From Larix kaempferi (Eukaryota; Streptophyta; Pinopsida; Pinales; Pinaceae), in NCBI GenBank assembly GCA_027924585.1, contig BSBM01000001.1, forward strand, positions 53,126,501-53,190,500: 64,000 bases of DNA. The letters are read 5' to 3'. The position numbers and the translations under genes were made by a program. Positions within the stretch are counted from its first letter, which is position 1. Each line of letters opens with the position of its first letter. Shown piece after piece: positions 38,103 through 48,961 of the stretch. The notes under the pieces are model-generated. The model was not told the origin of the DNA and did no database searches. It worked only from the letters and a program-made list of their open reading frames with translations.

Positions 38103-38877
38103 CTTCCTCATCAGATCAACATCTCCATCATGTCACCATCATCTTCATCATCATCATCATCATCATCATTACCAGCACCATCATCATCAACATCTTCATC
38201 GTCATCACCATCATCATTGGCATCTGTAGGTTTCTCATCAACATCTCCATCATCATCATCATTGGCGTCTGCAGGTTCCTCATCAACATATCCATCATTG
38301 TCATTTTCTCCATCATCATCACCATCATCACCATCATGATCTTCTGAACATCATCATGATCATCATCTAAACATCACCATCACCATCATCGTCAACATCT
38401 TCATCATCATCGCCATCAGCATCATCATCAAAATCTTCATCATCATCACCATCACCATCACCATCTTCATCATCATTGTCATCTCTAGGTTCCCCATCAA
38501 CACAACATCTCCATCATCATCATCTTCTTCATCATCATCATCTTCATCTCCATCATCGTCCTCATCAACATCTTCATCATCATCACCATCATCACCATCA
38601 TCATCATCATCTTCCTCATCAGATCAACATCTCCATCATGTCACCATCATCTTCATCATCATCATCATCACCATCATCATCAACATCTTCATCACCATCA
38701 TCATCAACATCTTCATCATCATTACCATCATCTTCATCAACATTATCATCTTTATCATCTTCATCTGCATCATGATCATCTTCATTGTCATCACCCTCCT
38801 CCTCCTCATCATCTTTATCATCTTCATCTACATCATGATCATCTTCATTGTCATCACCCTCCTCCTCCTCATCATCT
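37087..38877. repeat. (ATC)n microsatellite block with higher-order repeats
   Basis: About 1.8 kb of CAT/ATC triplets. Landmark segments recur: TCTCTAGGTTCCCCATCAAC near 37367, 37981 and 38480, and GATCTTCTGAACATCATC near 37847 and 38339. The units are therefore about 490-615 bp long and were duplicated as blocks. The Ser, His and Met homopolymer frames are not genes. Confidence 0.9.
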
Positions 38878-38889
38878 TGTGCACTTATG

Positions 38890-39230
38890 CACTTAGGGAT
38901 TAATGTTTAGAAGAGGGTCTAAAGGCCTTTATGGGGGAGGGGCTCTAGGAACAAGGTAAGACAGAGAGGGCAGGGGGGAGGGATAAAGGCGTAGAGGGTT
39001 AGTGATTAAGGGAGAAGAAGGGAGAGAGTGCTATAGGGAGGGATAATGACGAAGATAAAGAGAAGGTGGAGAGATGGAGAGTGGGGTGGTAGAGACATGG
39101 CTGAAGGGAGAGAAAGAAACATGAAAGAAACATGTAGGGAGAATGAGGGACAGATATTTAGAAAGACATAGGGGGTATCTAGGGATTATTGGGAGAGAGC
39201 TAGGAGGTATTAAACCATACAAAACATTTG
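38890..39230. repeat. Second purine-rich tract
   Basis: GA-rich, of the same style as the tract at 36460-37075, so that the ATC block is bracketed by polypurine DNA. Confidence 0.65.
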
Positions 39231-39320
39231 TTTTGTATGCAATCATATAAATTATTAGTTTTCTTTGATTTTGTTCGTTGCCCTAGCCGTGCACCTAACC
39301 TATTAATTGTGCTTGACTAT

Positions 39321-39386
39321 ATCACGTTCGCGTTTTTTCACTACATATCGCGCACGTGTTTTGTATTTATATAACGCGTACACGTT
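39321..39386. promoter_or_regulatory. Promoter-proximal palindrome array (3 copies, 26-bp period)
   Basis: Variants ATCACGTTCGCGTT (39321), ATCGCGCACGTGTT (39347) and AACGCGTACACGTT (39373), again exactly 26 bp apart. They lie about 430 bp upstream of the transposase ATG. The diverged cores suggest weaker sites used for self-regulation; this is an inference. Confidence 0.8.
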
Positions 39387-39813
39387 TTTTAACTCCAGAA
39401 ATAATGGCCTGTTGCTATCCGATAGCAACTTCACTCTGTCCGAACGAAAGCAATAATCCCGCGATTTTTCGAACAGCACGAGCCCGCGTCTGAAAATTTT
39501 CACATTCTACACCAACTCCATCATTTTTTTTATGCAGGTGCAGCATTGAGGACATCTTTCATGGTTGCTCACTGTGGTGTTGGATTATATGGCCATATTT
39601 GAAGAAAATAATTAGCAAGCTTGAAGAATCTCCAATTGAAGAACACAAAAGATAAGGCCTTTGAAAGATTCATTTTGCTTATATTTGAGGAGCACACAAG
39701 ATAAGATATCAAGCTTCAAGACCAACAAGGAAGAACTTCCATTTGCTTATTATTGAAGAGCTTGTAATTGAGGAGCAACAAAAACAAACTATATTGAATT
39801 GATCATTGTGGTG

Positions 39814-42800
39814 ATGGGGAATGCACGTAACCGAGTAAACAAATCAACAAGGAAGAAGAGATCTCAAGAAGTCATTGAAGAAGAGAAAGAAAAGAAAAGA
39901 ATATACATGATGAATTGGAGGCTTTCTTTGGAAACTAATCCAAATCCAATTGTAGAGGATACCATGGTTCATCCTATTAATCCACGGCAAGAGGGACCTT
40001 CAATTTCCACAATAGTTGTTGAACAAGCACCCCATGGAAGTAATCAAGAAGCAAAACGTAGGTGCTCATTAGGGGATGTTTCAATTCCCACTTCAAGTCA
40101 AAGTGATAAGTTACCATCTCAAGATGAAGCTCACGAAGAAACACCCAATTTGCTATCCGGATGTGGTTATACAAGCGATGAAGTCAGAGAGGCGTTGGAC
40201 ATTTTTCCTACTGTTGAAGAAGAGAATGTTATCCACACCATCGATGAGGATGTTGGACTTCCACAAGGGGATGTTGGACTTCCACAGACCATGGATGAGG
40301 ATGTTGGACTTCCACCATCCAACTACCAGGAAGAGAATGAAGGACACCAAGCTACTACTGAAACGCCAGAGCATCTTGGTGATGCGCTACATGGTACAAT
40401 TCCAACCCCCTTACCTCCATTAGCAAGCACACGTCGAAGAAATCCGAAGCGTATACAAGTTGATGAAAGACTTATGAATTCCATTGAAGGTACGCTATCT
40501 AAACGTAGTATTGCTTATCAAACTCAACAGATACTTGATAAATATTTTGTTTCTAAATGTGATGGAGATAAATGTAAATTATTTTTATCATTGTTAAAAT
40601 CTAGGAGCATGAATGTTGTTAGGAAAAAGTTAGGGATAAAGATGATAAAGAATTCTGAACCAAGTTCTCATATAGTTAAAAGCCTAGTAGATGCATTTGG
40701 TAAAATTGGTAAGAACACACGTTCAAAGGACTGCAATGCTGCTCGTCGTGTGTTGTCACAATCAATTGCAGATAAGAACACCAGGGCCCTTCGTATTCTC
40801 AGGCCTACATCCGAACTAGTTAATTTGAATGTAAAAACCCTCCGTAGGTATTCTATTAGAAGAGAACATCTTGACACAACCGATCAGACAGATTTTTGGG
40901 CCTTTGTTGGTCGGTTGCCACGTCATGACATGAAGCTAGTTGATGCAGTAAAGGGACTAGTGCACAGTTTTTGGCATGATCACACAAGGCCTTCTTCAAA
41001 CCGAAAGGATGTACTAAAACTAAGAAGGGGTTCAAAGGATCGTGAACCACATACTAAGCATCTTCTTGATATAACACAGACAGAGCTTTACGATAAATTT
41101 AAGATTGAGCATAGACAATTGAACTTGGGGCAAAGATCTTTTGAGAAATGTAAGCCATGGTATGTTAGAATAAATACTCTTCGTAACACTTGTTGTTGTA
41201 GATACCATGTAGAATATGAATATTAATATGAAACATTTTTGTACATTCGTCGTGTGTTGCATACTAACATTGTGCAGGATTGCTCCATGAAAATACCACC
41301 GACTTCATCAAGAGAATTCATTCATAGCATCATGTGCAATAGGCCCGAGGGGAAAACATACTATGCAAAATATTGTTTGGATGGAACATGCTCCAACTGT
41401 GCTGGAATGGCATTATTGAGCCAATGTATGCACGAGAATGGAGACAGTGAATTTGGGAAAATGGTTACAGACATGAAAAGTTTCAAATATATCAACTATG
41501 AAATAGTCCCAGGGAAAGAAAGCAAAAAAATACAATTGGTGACATCTCAGGTATGCATTTATATCTATAAAATTATGTTGTAACAGTTACATTTCAATCC
41601 TTACTTACAACAAAAAACTGACATTGAGATCATTTTGTGTCACCAGGTACAAGTTAGTGACTTCATCAAGGAATTTATTGAAAAGACACATCAATATGTT
41701 CAGCATGTCCACGTGGCACGATGGCAGGATGAGAAGTTTAGAATATGCAGAGATACATTTTCCCTTGGTACTATACTTTCAGTTGTTGATTTTGCCGAGA
41801 ACTACACTCTGCAACCTCAAAATGAGATCCAAAGTCAGTATTATCACTCTGAGCAGGTTTCCTTGATGGTCCATATCACATATAGGCATGGCCCAAATAG
41901 CACTGAAGAGCAAAGAGAAATTCTGAAGGAATATCACTTCTACATAAGTGATGATAGGTGCCACGACTTCCACTATGTACGTCATTGCTTCATCATGTTC
42001 TATGATCACTTGAAGGGAAGGAACATACAGATGGACCGACACTGGTTTTGGTCTGATGGGTGTGCTGGTCAGTTCAAAAATGCACGCATATTTCAGTGGT
42101 TGTGTTCATTGCATAAAAACTACAAAGTGCCACATATGTGGAACTATTTTGAGACTGGGCATGGTAAAGGAGAGCATGATGGAGCCGGAGCATGTGTCAA
42201 AACAGCCCTACGAAGAGAGGAATTGAAAGTATCTACAGAATCTACTATTCTAAATGCTCAATCTATAGTCAGGTGGTGCACGTCAGTAATGGGAGAGGAA
42301 TCAACTATGCGAGTAGAATCCACAAGAAAGAGACATGTGGAGAGATTTTTTTGGGAGGTGGTAGACATAGATCGTTCACATGCATGGGAATGCAAGACTG
42401 TGCCTGGGACTCGTGGCTTTCATTCGGTTCGAAGCTCTGATAACCCAGTATTTGAAATTTGGACCAGAAAACTTGCTTGTTTTTGCCCGCCTTGTTGTGA
42501 TGGTGACTGGGATGGGTGTGAATCATTGGATTGGGTTGATGGATGGGATCGCATATCACTTCCACTTGATCAGCGTGCAATTGTTGAGTTAACTCTGTTG
42601 GAAGAAGACCAATCATCTATTTCTGCAGATTTTGATCATGTCTCAGACCTTGTACAACCCGGTATGATGCATTTCCTTAACATTTTTTGTTTGTTTACGT
42701 AGTCTTCAAATGCACATTAATGGCCTTGTATCGCACGAAAAATATTTTGATCATATACCTACAATCATATAATGCAGGGCACATATACGCAGTGGTTGCC

Positions 42801-43166
42801 TCAAAAGATACTGAATGGGGTGATGAATACTGGTTGGCACGCTGTATAGATGGAAAGCAAACCCTCATTGTGTCCATGACTGACGATGAAAACAACCACT
42901 TTCCAACTGGGTCTATGGTTGTAAAAGGTGAATACTTGACACGGGACAGCAATGGAAGAAAGAAGGGTGGATATGTTTACAGGGATTACAAACCAGGTGC
43001 AAGTGTGTATCACTTTACCAACTTAATCATTGGCACAAACCTTCAGGTACGAACAATGCCTAGTCGAAATACATCGAAGGTACGCTACTTCTTACCAGAT
43101 ACAGAGCACGAGAGACTAATGGAGACCATCAGTATAAGAGATGATCCGGAGGGCTTGGTTGTATGA
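39814..43166 (+). CDS. DDE/D transposase of the 18-kb element (four exons, 1023 aa)
   Basis: Exons 39814-41208, 41278-41550, 41647-42661 and 42778-43166; introns are GT-AG with consistent phase and no internal stop. Residues 1-35 are basic; residues 60-210 are acidic with three DVGLP repeats. A helical region follows, ending in cysteines at CCCRYH (about 460-465). Exon 2 holds a Cys cluster (YCLDGTCSNCAGM). Exon 3 has the RNase H-like core: D604 in SVVDFAENY, D693 in FWSDGCAGQFKN, and E732/D734 in GHGKGEHDGAG. Exon 4 adds a C-terminal domain (WGDEYWLARC, GGYVYRDYKPG) with the look of a BAH- or chromo-like reader, fold unproven. It would cut and join the element's ends in the nucleus. The exon 1 donor is the least certain boundary. 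Upstream in-frame codons lack ATG, so 39814 was taken as start. Confidence 0.85.
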
Positions 43167-44308
43167 TAATAGGTGGGATCTAGCATGATGAGGTACGTTA
43201 CATACTTTTAATACTATACTATTTATACTATTTGTAATTGAATATTGATATATGCTCAATTTTCACATGTATGTTTCATATGAATATGTCAATTTTGCGT
43301 TCTTGATATGCCAAATTTACGTTTACGTTGTTTATAAATATGCCAAAAGTTCTCTTGTATGTCAAGTTTATGAATATGCCATTTTTTACATATGATCAGT
43401 AAACCCTAAAATTATATTATGTTCATCATGTTGGTTATTGGCTTCACCCAACAAAATTAATTCAATTCATGCTCACTATATTAAACAATACACTTATATT
43501 AAATTTAATTCATGTCTTGTTAAATATTTCATAATGAATTAGCTAGTTGAGAGCACCACCTTAGACCAAGCCATCATCATCAACATCTTCATCATCATCA
43601 CCATCATCATCATCATGGACCTCCAAAACCCTAATTCCAAAGTGTCTAGGCAGGTTCGGGTTAGGAACACTAGCCATACCCGCCCGGTGGATGATTTTCC
43701 AAAGTTGACCCCCGTGTGCAAAAATTGCACACTCCCACACTGAGCAAAACCCTAGTTTCCAAGATGGACCTGCAAGGTGACACATGGGCCACCGGGTTGG
43801 ATGCACACAACATCTCGATCATGATCCCCTTTCCCACACTCAGTTTCAAAAGTCCTGTAAAGGCAACCTTTACATTTACATTTGCATTAACATGAAAACC
43901 AAGTCTCAAAAATGAGATTGATGGTGTTTATTCTCATGCAATGTATACAGTTAGGATTAAGACAACTGTATAAATCTATGGAATTATAAATGGAGATATT
44001 TATCCAAAAGGAAGCCAATGTTGGCCTTGCCAATCTTTTCTTCCCAATGCAAACGAAATATTAGATTCCATTTTTCTATGTTTCCATGTAAAATATATTT
44101 GAAAAAAAACATATATTTGGATTATATGGAAATCCTTCTTACCTTTGACATTGTTTGGGATCTGCAGGATGGGAATGAAGTATTTTTTAGGGATTAAGAG
44201 GAGTATGCAATTACGTAAACTTATGAATGCCTATTGTGACAAGCAATCCATTGATTTCAACTCCATCACATTTCTGTTTGATGGATGATGTTTGCAAGGT
44301 GAGCAAGT
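43167..44308. other. 3' flank of transposase gene
   Basis: AT-rich, then a short ATC microsatellite (43573-43617) and a diverged single copy of the 358-bp repeat (about 43655-43790). No gene seen. Confidence 0.55.
43655..43790 (+). repeat. Diverged founder copy of the 358-bp repeat
   Basis: Shares GGAACACTA, AAAGTTGACCC and CTGAGCAAAACCCTAGTTT, in the same order and similar spacing as the tandem array that starts at 44309, with many substitutions. Confidence 0.6.
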
Positions 44309-45617
44309 TTAACCCACCAATGCGAGATTGCATGCAATTACATTAAGCAAAACCCTAGTTTACAAAATGAATGCACAATGAAGCCACTGGGCCATGGGGA
44401 GACGAGGGAGAGGGGCCCCTAGAGGTAATCGCACGCCAGGAGACCAACGGAGTCGACGGTTCGTCGATCCGACGTCCGGTTTCCGAGTTATGTCGAGTTG
44501 CAAGTCGCATGAAAATGCCGTTCAGGGACACTTGGTGAATTTCCGTCCGGGAGCCAAAAATCAAACAGAGCAGGAAGATTGCGTTCCGTTGACTCCCGCA
44601 AGTGTGTGTGGGAAATGCCGACGTGGGAACACTGCCAACACTGGCTCGGGGGAGGTTTTTGCAGAGCTGACCCACCAATGCGAGATTGCATGCAATTACA
44701 CTGAGCAAAACCCTAGTTTACGAAATGAATGCACAATGAAGCCACTGGGCCATGGGGAGATGAGGGAGAGGGCCCCCTAGAGGTAATCGCACGCCAGGAG
44801 ACCAACGGAGTCGACGGTTCGTCGGTCTGACGTCCGGTTTCCGAGTTATGTCGAGTTGCAAGTCGCATGAAAATGTCGTTCAGGGACACTTGGTGAATTT
44901 CCGTCCGGGAGCCAAAAAGCAAACGGAGCAGGAAGATTGCGTGTCGTTGACTCCCGCAAGTGTGTGTGGGAAATGCCGACGTGGGAACACTACCAACACT
45001 GGCTCGGGGGAGGTTTTTGCAGAGTTGACCCACCAATGCGAGATTGCATGCAATTACACTGAGCAAAACCCTAGTTTACGAAATGAATGCACAATGAAGC
45101 CACTGGGCAATGGGGAGACGAGGGAGAGGCCCCCCTAGAGGTAATCGCACGCCAGGAGACCAACGGAGTCGACGGTTCGTCGGTCCGACGTCCGGTTTCC
45201 GAGTTATGTCGAGTTGCAAGTCGCATGAAAATGTCGTTCAGGGACACTTGGTGAATTTCCGTCCGGGATCCAAAAAGCAAACGGAGCAGGAAGATTGTGT
45301 GCCGTTGACTCCCGCAAGTGTGTGTGGGAAATGCCGACGTGGGAACACTACCAACACTGGCTCGGGGGAGGTTTTTGCAGAGTTGACCCACCAATGCGAG
45401 ATTGCATGCAATTACACTGAGCAAAACCCTAGTTTACGAAATGAATGCACAATGAAGCCGTTGGGCCATGGGGAGACGAGGGAGAGGGCCCCTAGAGGTA
45501 ATCGCACGCCAGGAGACCAACGGAGTCGACGGTTCATCGGTCCGACGTCCGGTTTCCGAGTTATGTCGAGTTGCAAGTCGCATGAAAATGCCGTTCAGGG
45601 ACACTTGGTGAATTTCC
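44309..45617 (+). repeat. 358-bp tandem repeat, about 3.7 copies
   Basis: The marker ATGCACAATGAAGCC recurs at 44371, 44729, 45087 and 45445, exactly 358 bp apart. Copies are nearly identical, so the array is young. The unit is GC-richer than its surroundings and contains CGACGTCCGGTTTCCGAG. Frames in both directions are shared by the copies but have no start or domain worth calling. Confidence 0.93.
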
Positions 45618-45739
45618 TTCCATTTTATAATTTAAGCCACTTTTAAATATTTGAACTTCCATATTATTTTGGAAAGAGTATAAAATTTCAAAACTCCTAA
45701 AGAGACAAAAACACATGATCAAAACTCCTAAGGCTGTAA

Positions 45740-46300
45740 TTTAGAGTAGTAATAATGGGGGTGATGGAGTTGAATTTGATCCTATGGAAGATAATGATAC
45801 TAATATTATTGAGAATAAAGGGATAATAGGTTGATCCATGACACCTTTGTTTGCATGGATGAGGATGCACCTATGTATGAGACCTATGATAATATTCATG
45901 ATGTACATCTTATTGATAAGGCACACAAAGGCCTATACAAGAGATCAAAGATTATCACTTTGTCTACTAATTTGATGTTGATAAAATTGAAGGTATTGAA
46001 TGACATTTCAAACAATGGTATGACAAAGATCCTAATGTATACACAAGGTTAATATATAAGGTGCCCCATAAGGTTCTTTGTCATATCCCTATAATTCTAG
46101 GTTTTTGATGATTGTTTAGGTTAAAAAACATAGCACATTATATGGATTATCATGTATAAAGATAAGTGAAGATGGTATTATATGAGTGGCTACAAATGGT
46201 TCTCAATTTACGATCATCAAGGAAATATTACCCATTTTTAAAGAAGAACCTCATAATGTTAGACTTTCATTGGTAGTTGATGGCAATGGGTGTGCATGAG
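45740..46300 (+). pseudogene. CACTA (En/Spm) TNP2-type transposase relic
   Basis: In order across frame breaks: APMYETYDNIHDVHLID and KIITLSTNLMLIKLKVLN (45865-46000), KVPHKVLCHIPIILGF then LFRLKNIAHYMDYH (46058-46160), and IIKEILPIFKEEPHNVRLSL then VVDGNG (46210-46290). These follow the TNP2 pattern (PLYPG-LS-L-L-NLK, KVP-KVL-Y-PI-PR, F-EEPRNVRL-L-DG). Several stops and shifts make it non-functional. It is an insertion inside the 18-kb transposon, unrelated to its own transposase. Confidence 0.65.
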
Positions 46301-46529
46301 TGAGTTCGTTGAAACCTTGAAAACATTGTATTGCATTTAGTTTGATTAAATTACACGAGCAAGAACTTTGACATAACTTGTAATGATCATCCAAAATCAC
46401 AAATTTTAATTAGATACCAATTAGTGCATGCATGTAGTGAATTCGTTGAAACCTTTGAATATAATAGTTTGTTCTTTTGACATAGTGCATTCATGAGTAA
46501 TAGATAATCCACACAAATCAACACATTAG

Positions 46530-46800
46530 ATTGACACAAGTACATGTATCCAAAAGTACATATATATCCAAAAGTGCATGTCTCCAAAAATACATGTATA
46601 TCCAAAAGTCTCCAAAAATGCATGTCTCCAAAAGTACATGTATATCCAAAAGTATCGAAAAGTACATGTATCCAATGAAGTCAATGTACATGTCTCCAAA
46701 AGTACATGCACAATAAAGTCAATGTACATGTCTCCAAAACTGAATGTATCGAAAAGTACATATATATACAAAAGTATCTAAAAGCACATGTGTCCAAAAC
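46530..46800. repeat. Short tandem repeat (TACATGTATCCAAAAG)
   Basis: About 14 imperfect copies of AAGTACATGTATCCAAA or AAAGTACATGTCTCC. It lies immediately downstream of the minus-strand gene's stop codon and may form part of its 3' untranslated region. Confidence 0.8.
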
Positions 46801-46802
46801 TA

Positions 46803-48961
46803 TCAAAACTCAAGATTTTTCTTGTTCTTTCCCGACGTTGATCCTCTAGGCACATCCCTAGGATCAATGTGCATCCCTGGATCCTGCAAATTAAATATCA
46901 ATTGTTAAATTCAACTAACTATGTACACTAATACATTATCTCAACAATTATCAACTGGTGCATGGAAAGTGCATGAAACACTTGGTCACTGAAGGACATC
47001 TCACCTCAACTGACAAAGGAGATTGCGTTGCTTGTGTAGCAGATGGAGCCGTCGGTTGAAGATCCAGGATGGTTGAACCAGGGGGGCCAGGCACTGCTCC
47101 TGCTGGTGGTGGCTACAATGAAAAAATGTTGAAATAGTTAGAAATGCATGAATAAACAATAGGTCCAACAATAATAAACTATGTAAAGATAATGTTGAAA
47201 TAGTTACATACCTGTGTGTGATCAGTCGCCACTGCAGATGCGGCACTAACTGCTGCATCAACCATCGATGCAAGGTTCTCAGTAGACAACTCGGGTTCCT
47301 GATGCAGTAAACATGCAATTCAAACATTTACAAAAACGATTTATGCACTGGATTTCAAGTTAAACAACAAATATCATCGAAGGATATACATTACCGTGGT
47401 GTGAGTAAGCCCATGGTCGTGGGCAGCTGGAGTCTTTCTAGGAGTAGAACGCCTCACATACACACGACCCTTGTTCACGAATGGCCTGGAGGGAGATGCA
47501 AATCCAGGCAATGGGCCAGATGTGTCGGATGGTGCCTACAGTCAGCAAGTGTTCATGTAGTTAGACATGCATGATTCAACAAACAAACATGTATTTAAAA
47601 AATGTCATTTTTAATTGTTTACTTGGAGCCCAGACGTTTCAGGGGACGGTATGACCATGGGTAATACCTCCACATTACCTTGCCCCTGTGAAGGATCTGC
47701 CATCTGCAAGTTTAATAATTGTAAATATTAGACCGTAGATAGCATTAATGAACTAAAATGTAAAGTATGTGGAAATTAACAAATTAACAAGTATTAAAAA
47801 ACTGAAATTTTAAAATGTTTACCTCGGTGTGAGATACGGCAATAGGTGGTATATAAGATGGGCCTACCGAATGGGTAGCATCATGCCCCCCTGTAGAGTC
47901 TGGAACATCCGGCTCTGGGGTGTCACTGCCGGCATAAAGCATCAACTGCAAGTTCACAAACATAATATATTAGCTCAAACTATATATATGTGTACAAAAA
48001 CGAAAATAAATGAAGAATTTATTACAATTAACCATCAACATACCTCTCTCAAAAACCCACTGAAGGAAACATCTGAGGCAATACCATAGCAGGGACGACC
48101 ACATGATGTGCACTCGTGAGGATCAGCACTAGGATGGGGAATAGTCGATGGTCCTGCACTAGTGGATGGTCCTGATGGTCCTGCACTAGTGGATGGTCCT
48201 GATGGTCCTGCACTAGCTGATGGTCCTGCATGGTGACGAGCTGGTGTATGTACCACACCAGGGACAGATGTCCCTTCCTCACCCATATGTTGAACCATCC
48301 TGCCATGGCGAACAACCACCCGTGCCAAACTCAAAAATGCATCCCGTGTCTGCGGAATAATGCGATGTGCTGGTGGGACATCTGGCCCAGGCAACTGCCT
48401 GCGAGGTGCAGGGATAGGGCGATCCTGGTCTCGAAGCCTGGCATTGGGTCGGTTTTGGGGCATCCCCCCACCGATCCCCTGAAACTGTAACATGTCAAAA
48501 TAGTTAACGTGTTTATGCAACACGAACTCTGCGTACATCTTTCGAAGGAAATATAAGGGAATTTCCCTGTTGTTGTGTGGTGGCATATCAAAAACCATGT
48601 ACCATCTGTCCATCCAGTTATCAACAAATGGTTGAAACGTGCACCACTCAATGGAGATATGCGGCCTGCTTGCATTTGGGATTTCCCCCGTCCGAGGGTC
48701 CCTAAACAATGCAAATATAAGCTCTTTGGATATTTTCAACTTTTTTACTGCATTGTAATCTAGTCCATCAGCATATTGTTGTCTTTTTCTTTCTCTGTAA
48801 GATGCAATATCATATAGGACATTTGTAGATTGTGAAATGGTGTCCACAATTGCATCCAAGGTTGATGCAAGTGAACGGCGAATCCTGTCGCCACCACTAA
48901 AAGCTGCGCTTATGCCCCTCAATTGGGCAAGCTCAATCAATATTTCGGCATTGGTATCCAT
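46803..48961 (-). CDS. Transposon accessory protein of unknown function (seven exons, 512 aa)
   Basis: Exons on the minus strand: 48961-48044, 47945-47823, 47703-47623, 47535-47395, 47298-47212, 47112-47005 and 46883-46803 (TGA). All six introns are GT-AG and all lie in phase 0, and every exon is a multiple of three. Exon 1 (306 aa) has a helical N-terminal region (LIELAQLRGISAAFSGG), a conserved-looking globular part with WCTFQPFVDNWMDRW and FLRKMYAEFVLHKHV, a repeat of SGPSTSAGP units and a Cys pair motif ECTSCGRPCYG. Exons 2-7 encode Pro/Ser/Thr-rich disordered sequence. I do not recognise the family. It is convergent to the transposase gene in the same transposon. The open frames have survived without stops, so it is probably needed for the element, for example as a DNA-binding or regulatory partner. 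Confidence 0.75.

Noticed and set aside
36429-38880. Long frames encoding poly-Ser, poly-His, poly-Met and Ser/Pro-rich proteins
   Set aside because: They are translations of ATC microsatellite and GA-rich tracts in every frame; no domain or codon structure.
44309-45617. 358-bp tandem repeat as 5S rDNA or coding repeat
   Set aside because: No 5S internal promoter boxes or rRNA sequence recognised; frames lack a conserved start and change between copies.
44394-45646. Protein-coding frames of 117-178 codons on both strands
   Set aside because: They follow the 358-bp unit and its frame on both strands; composition and repetition explain them.
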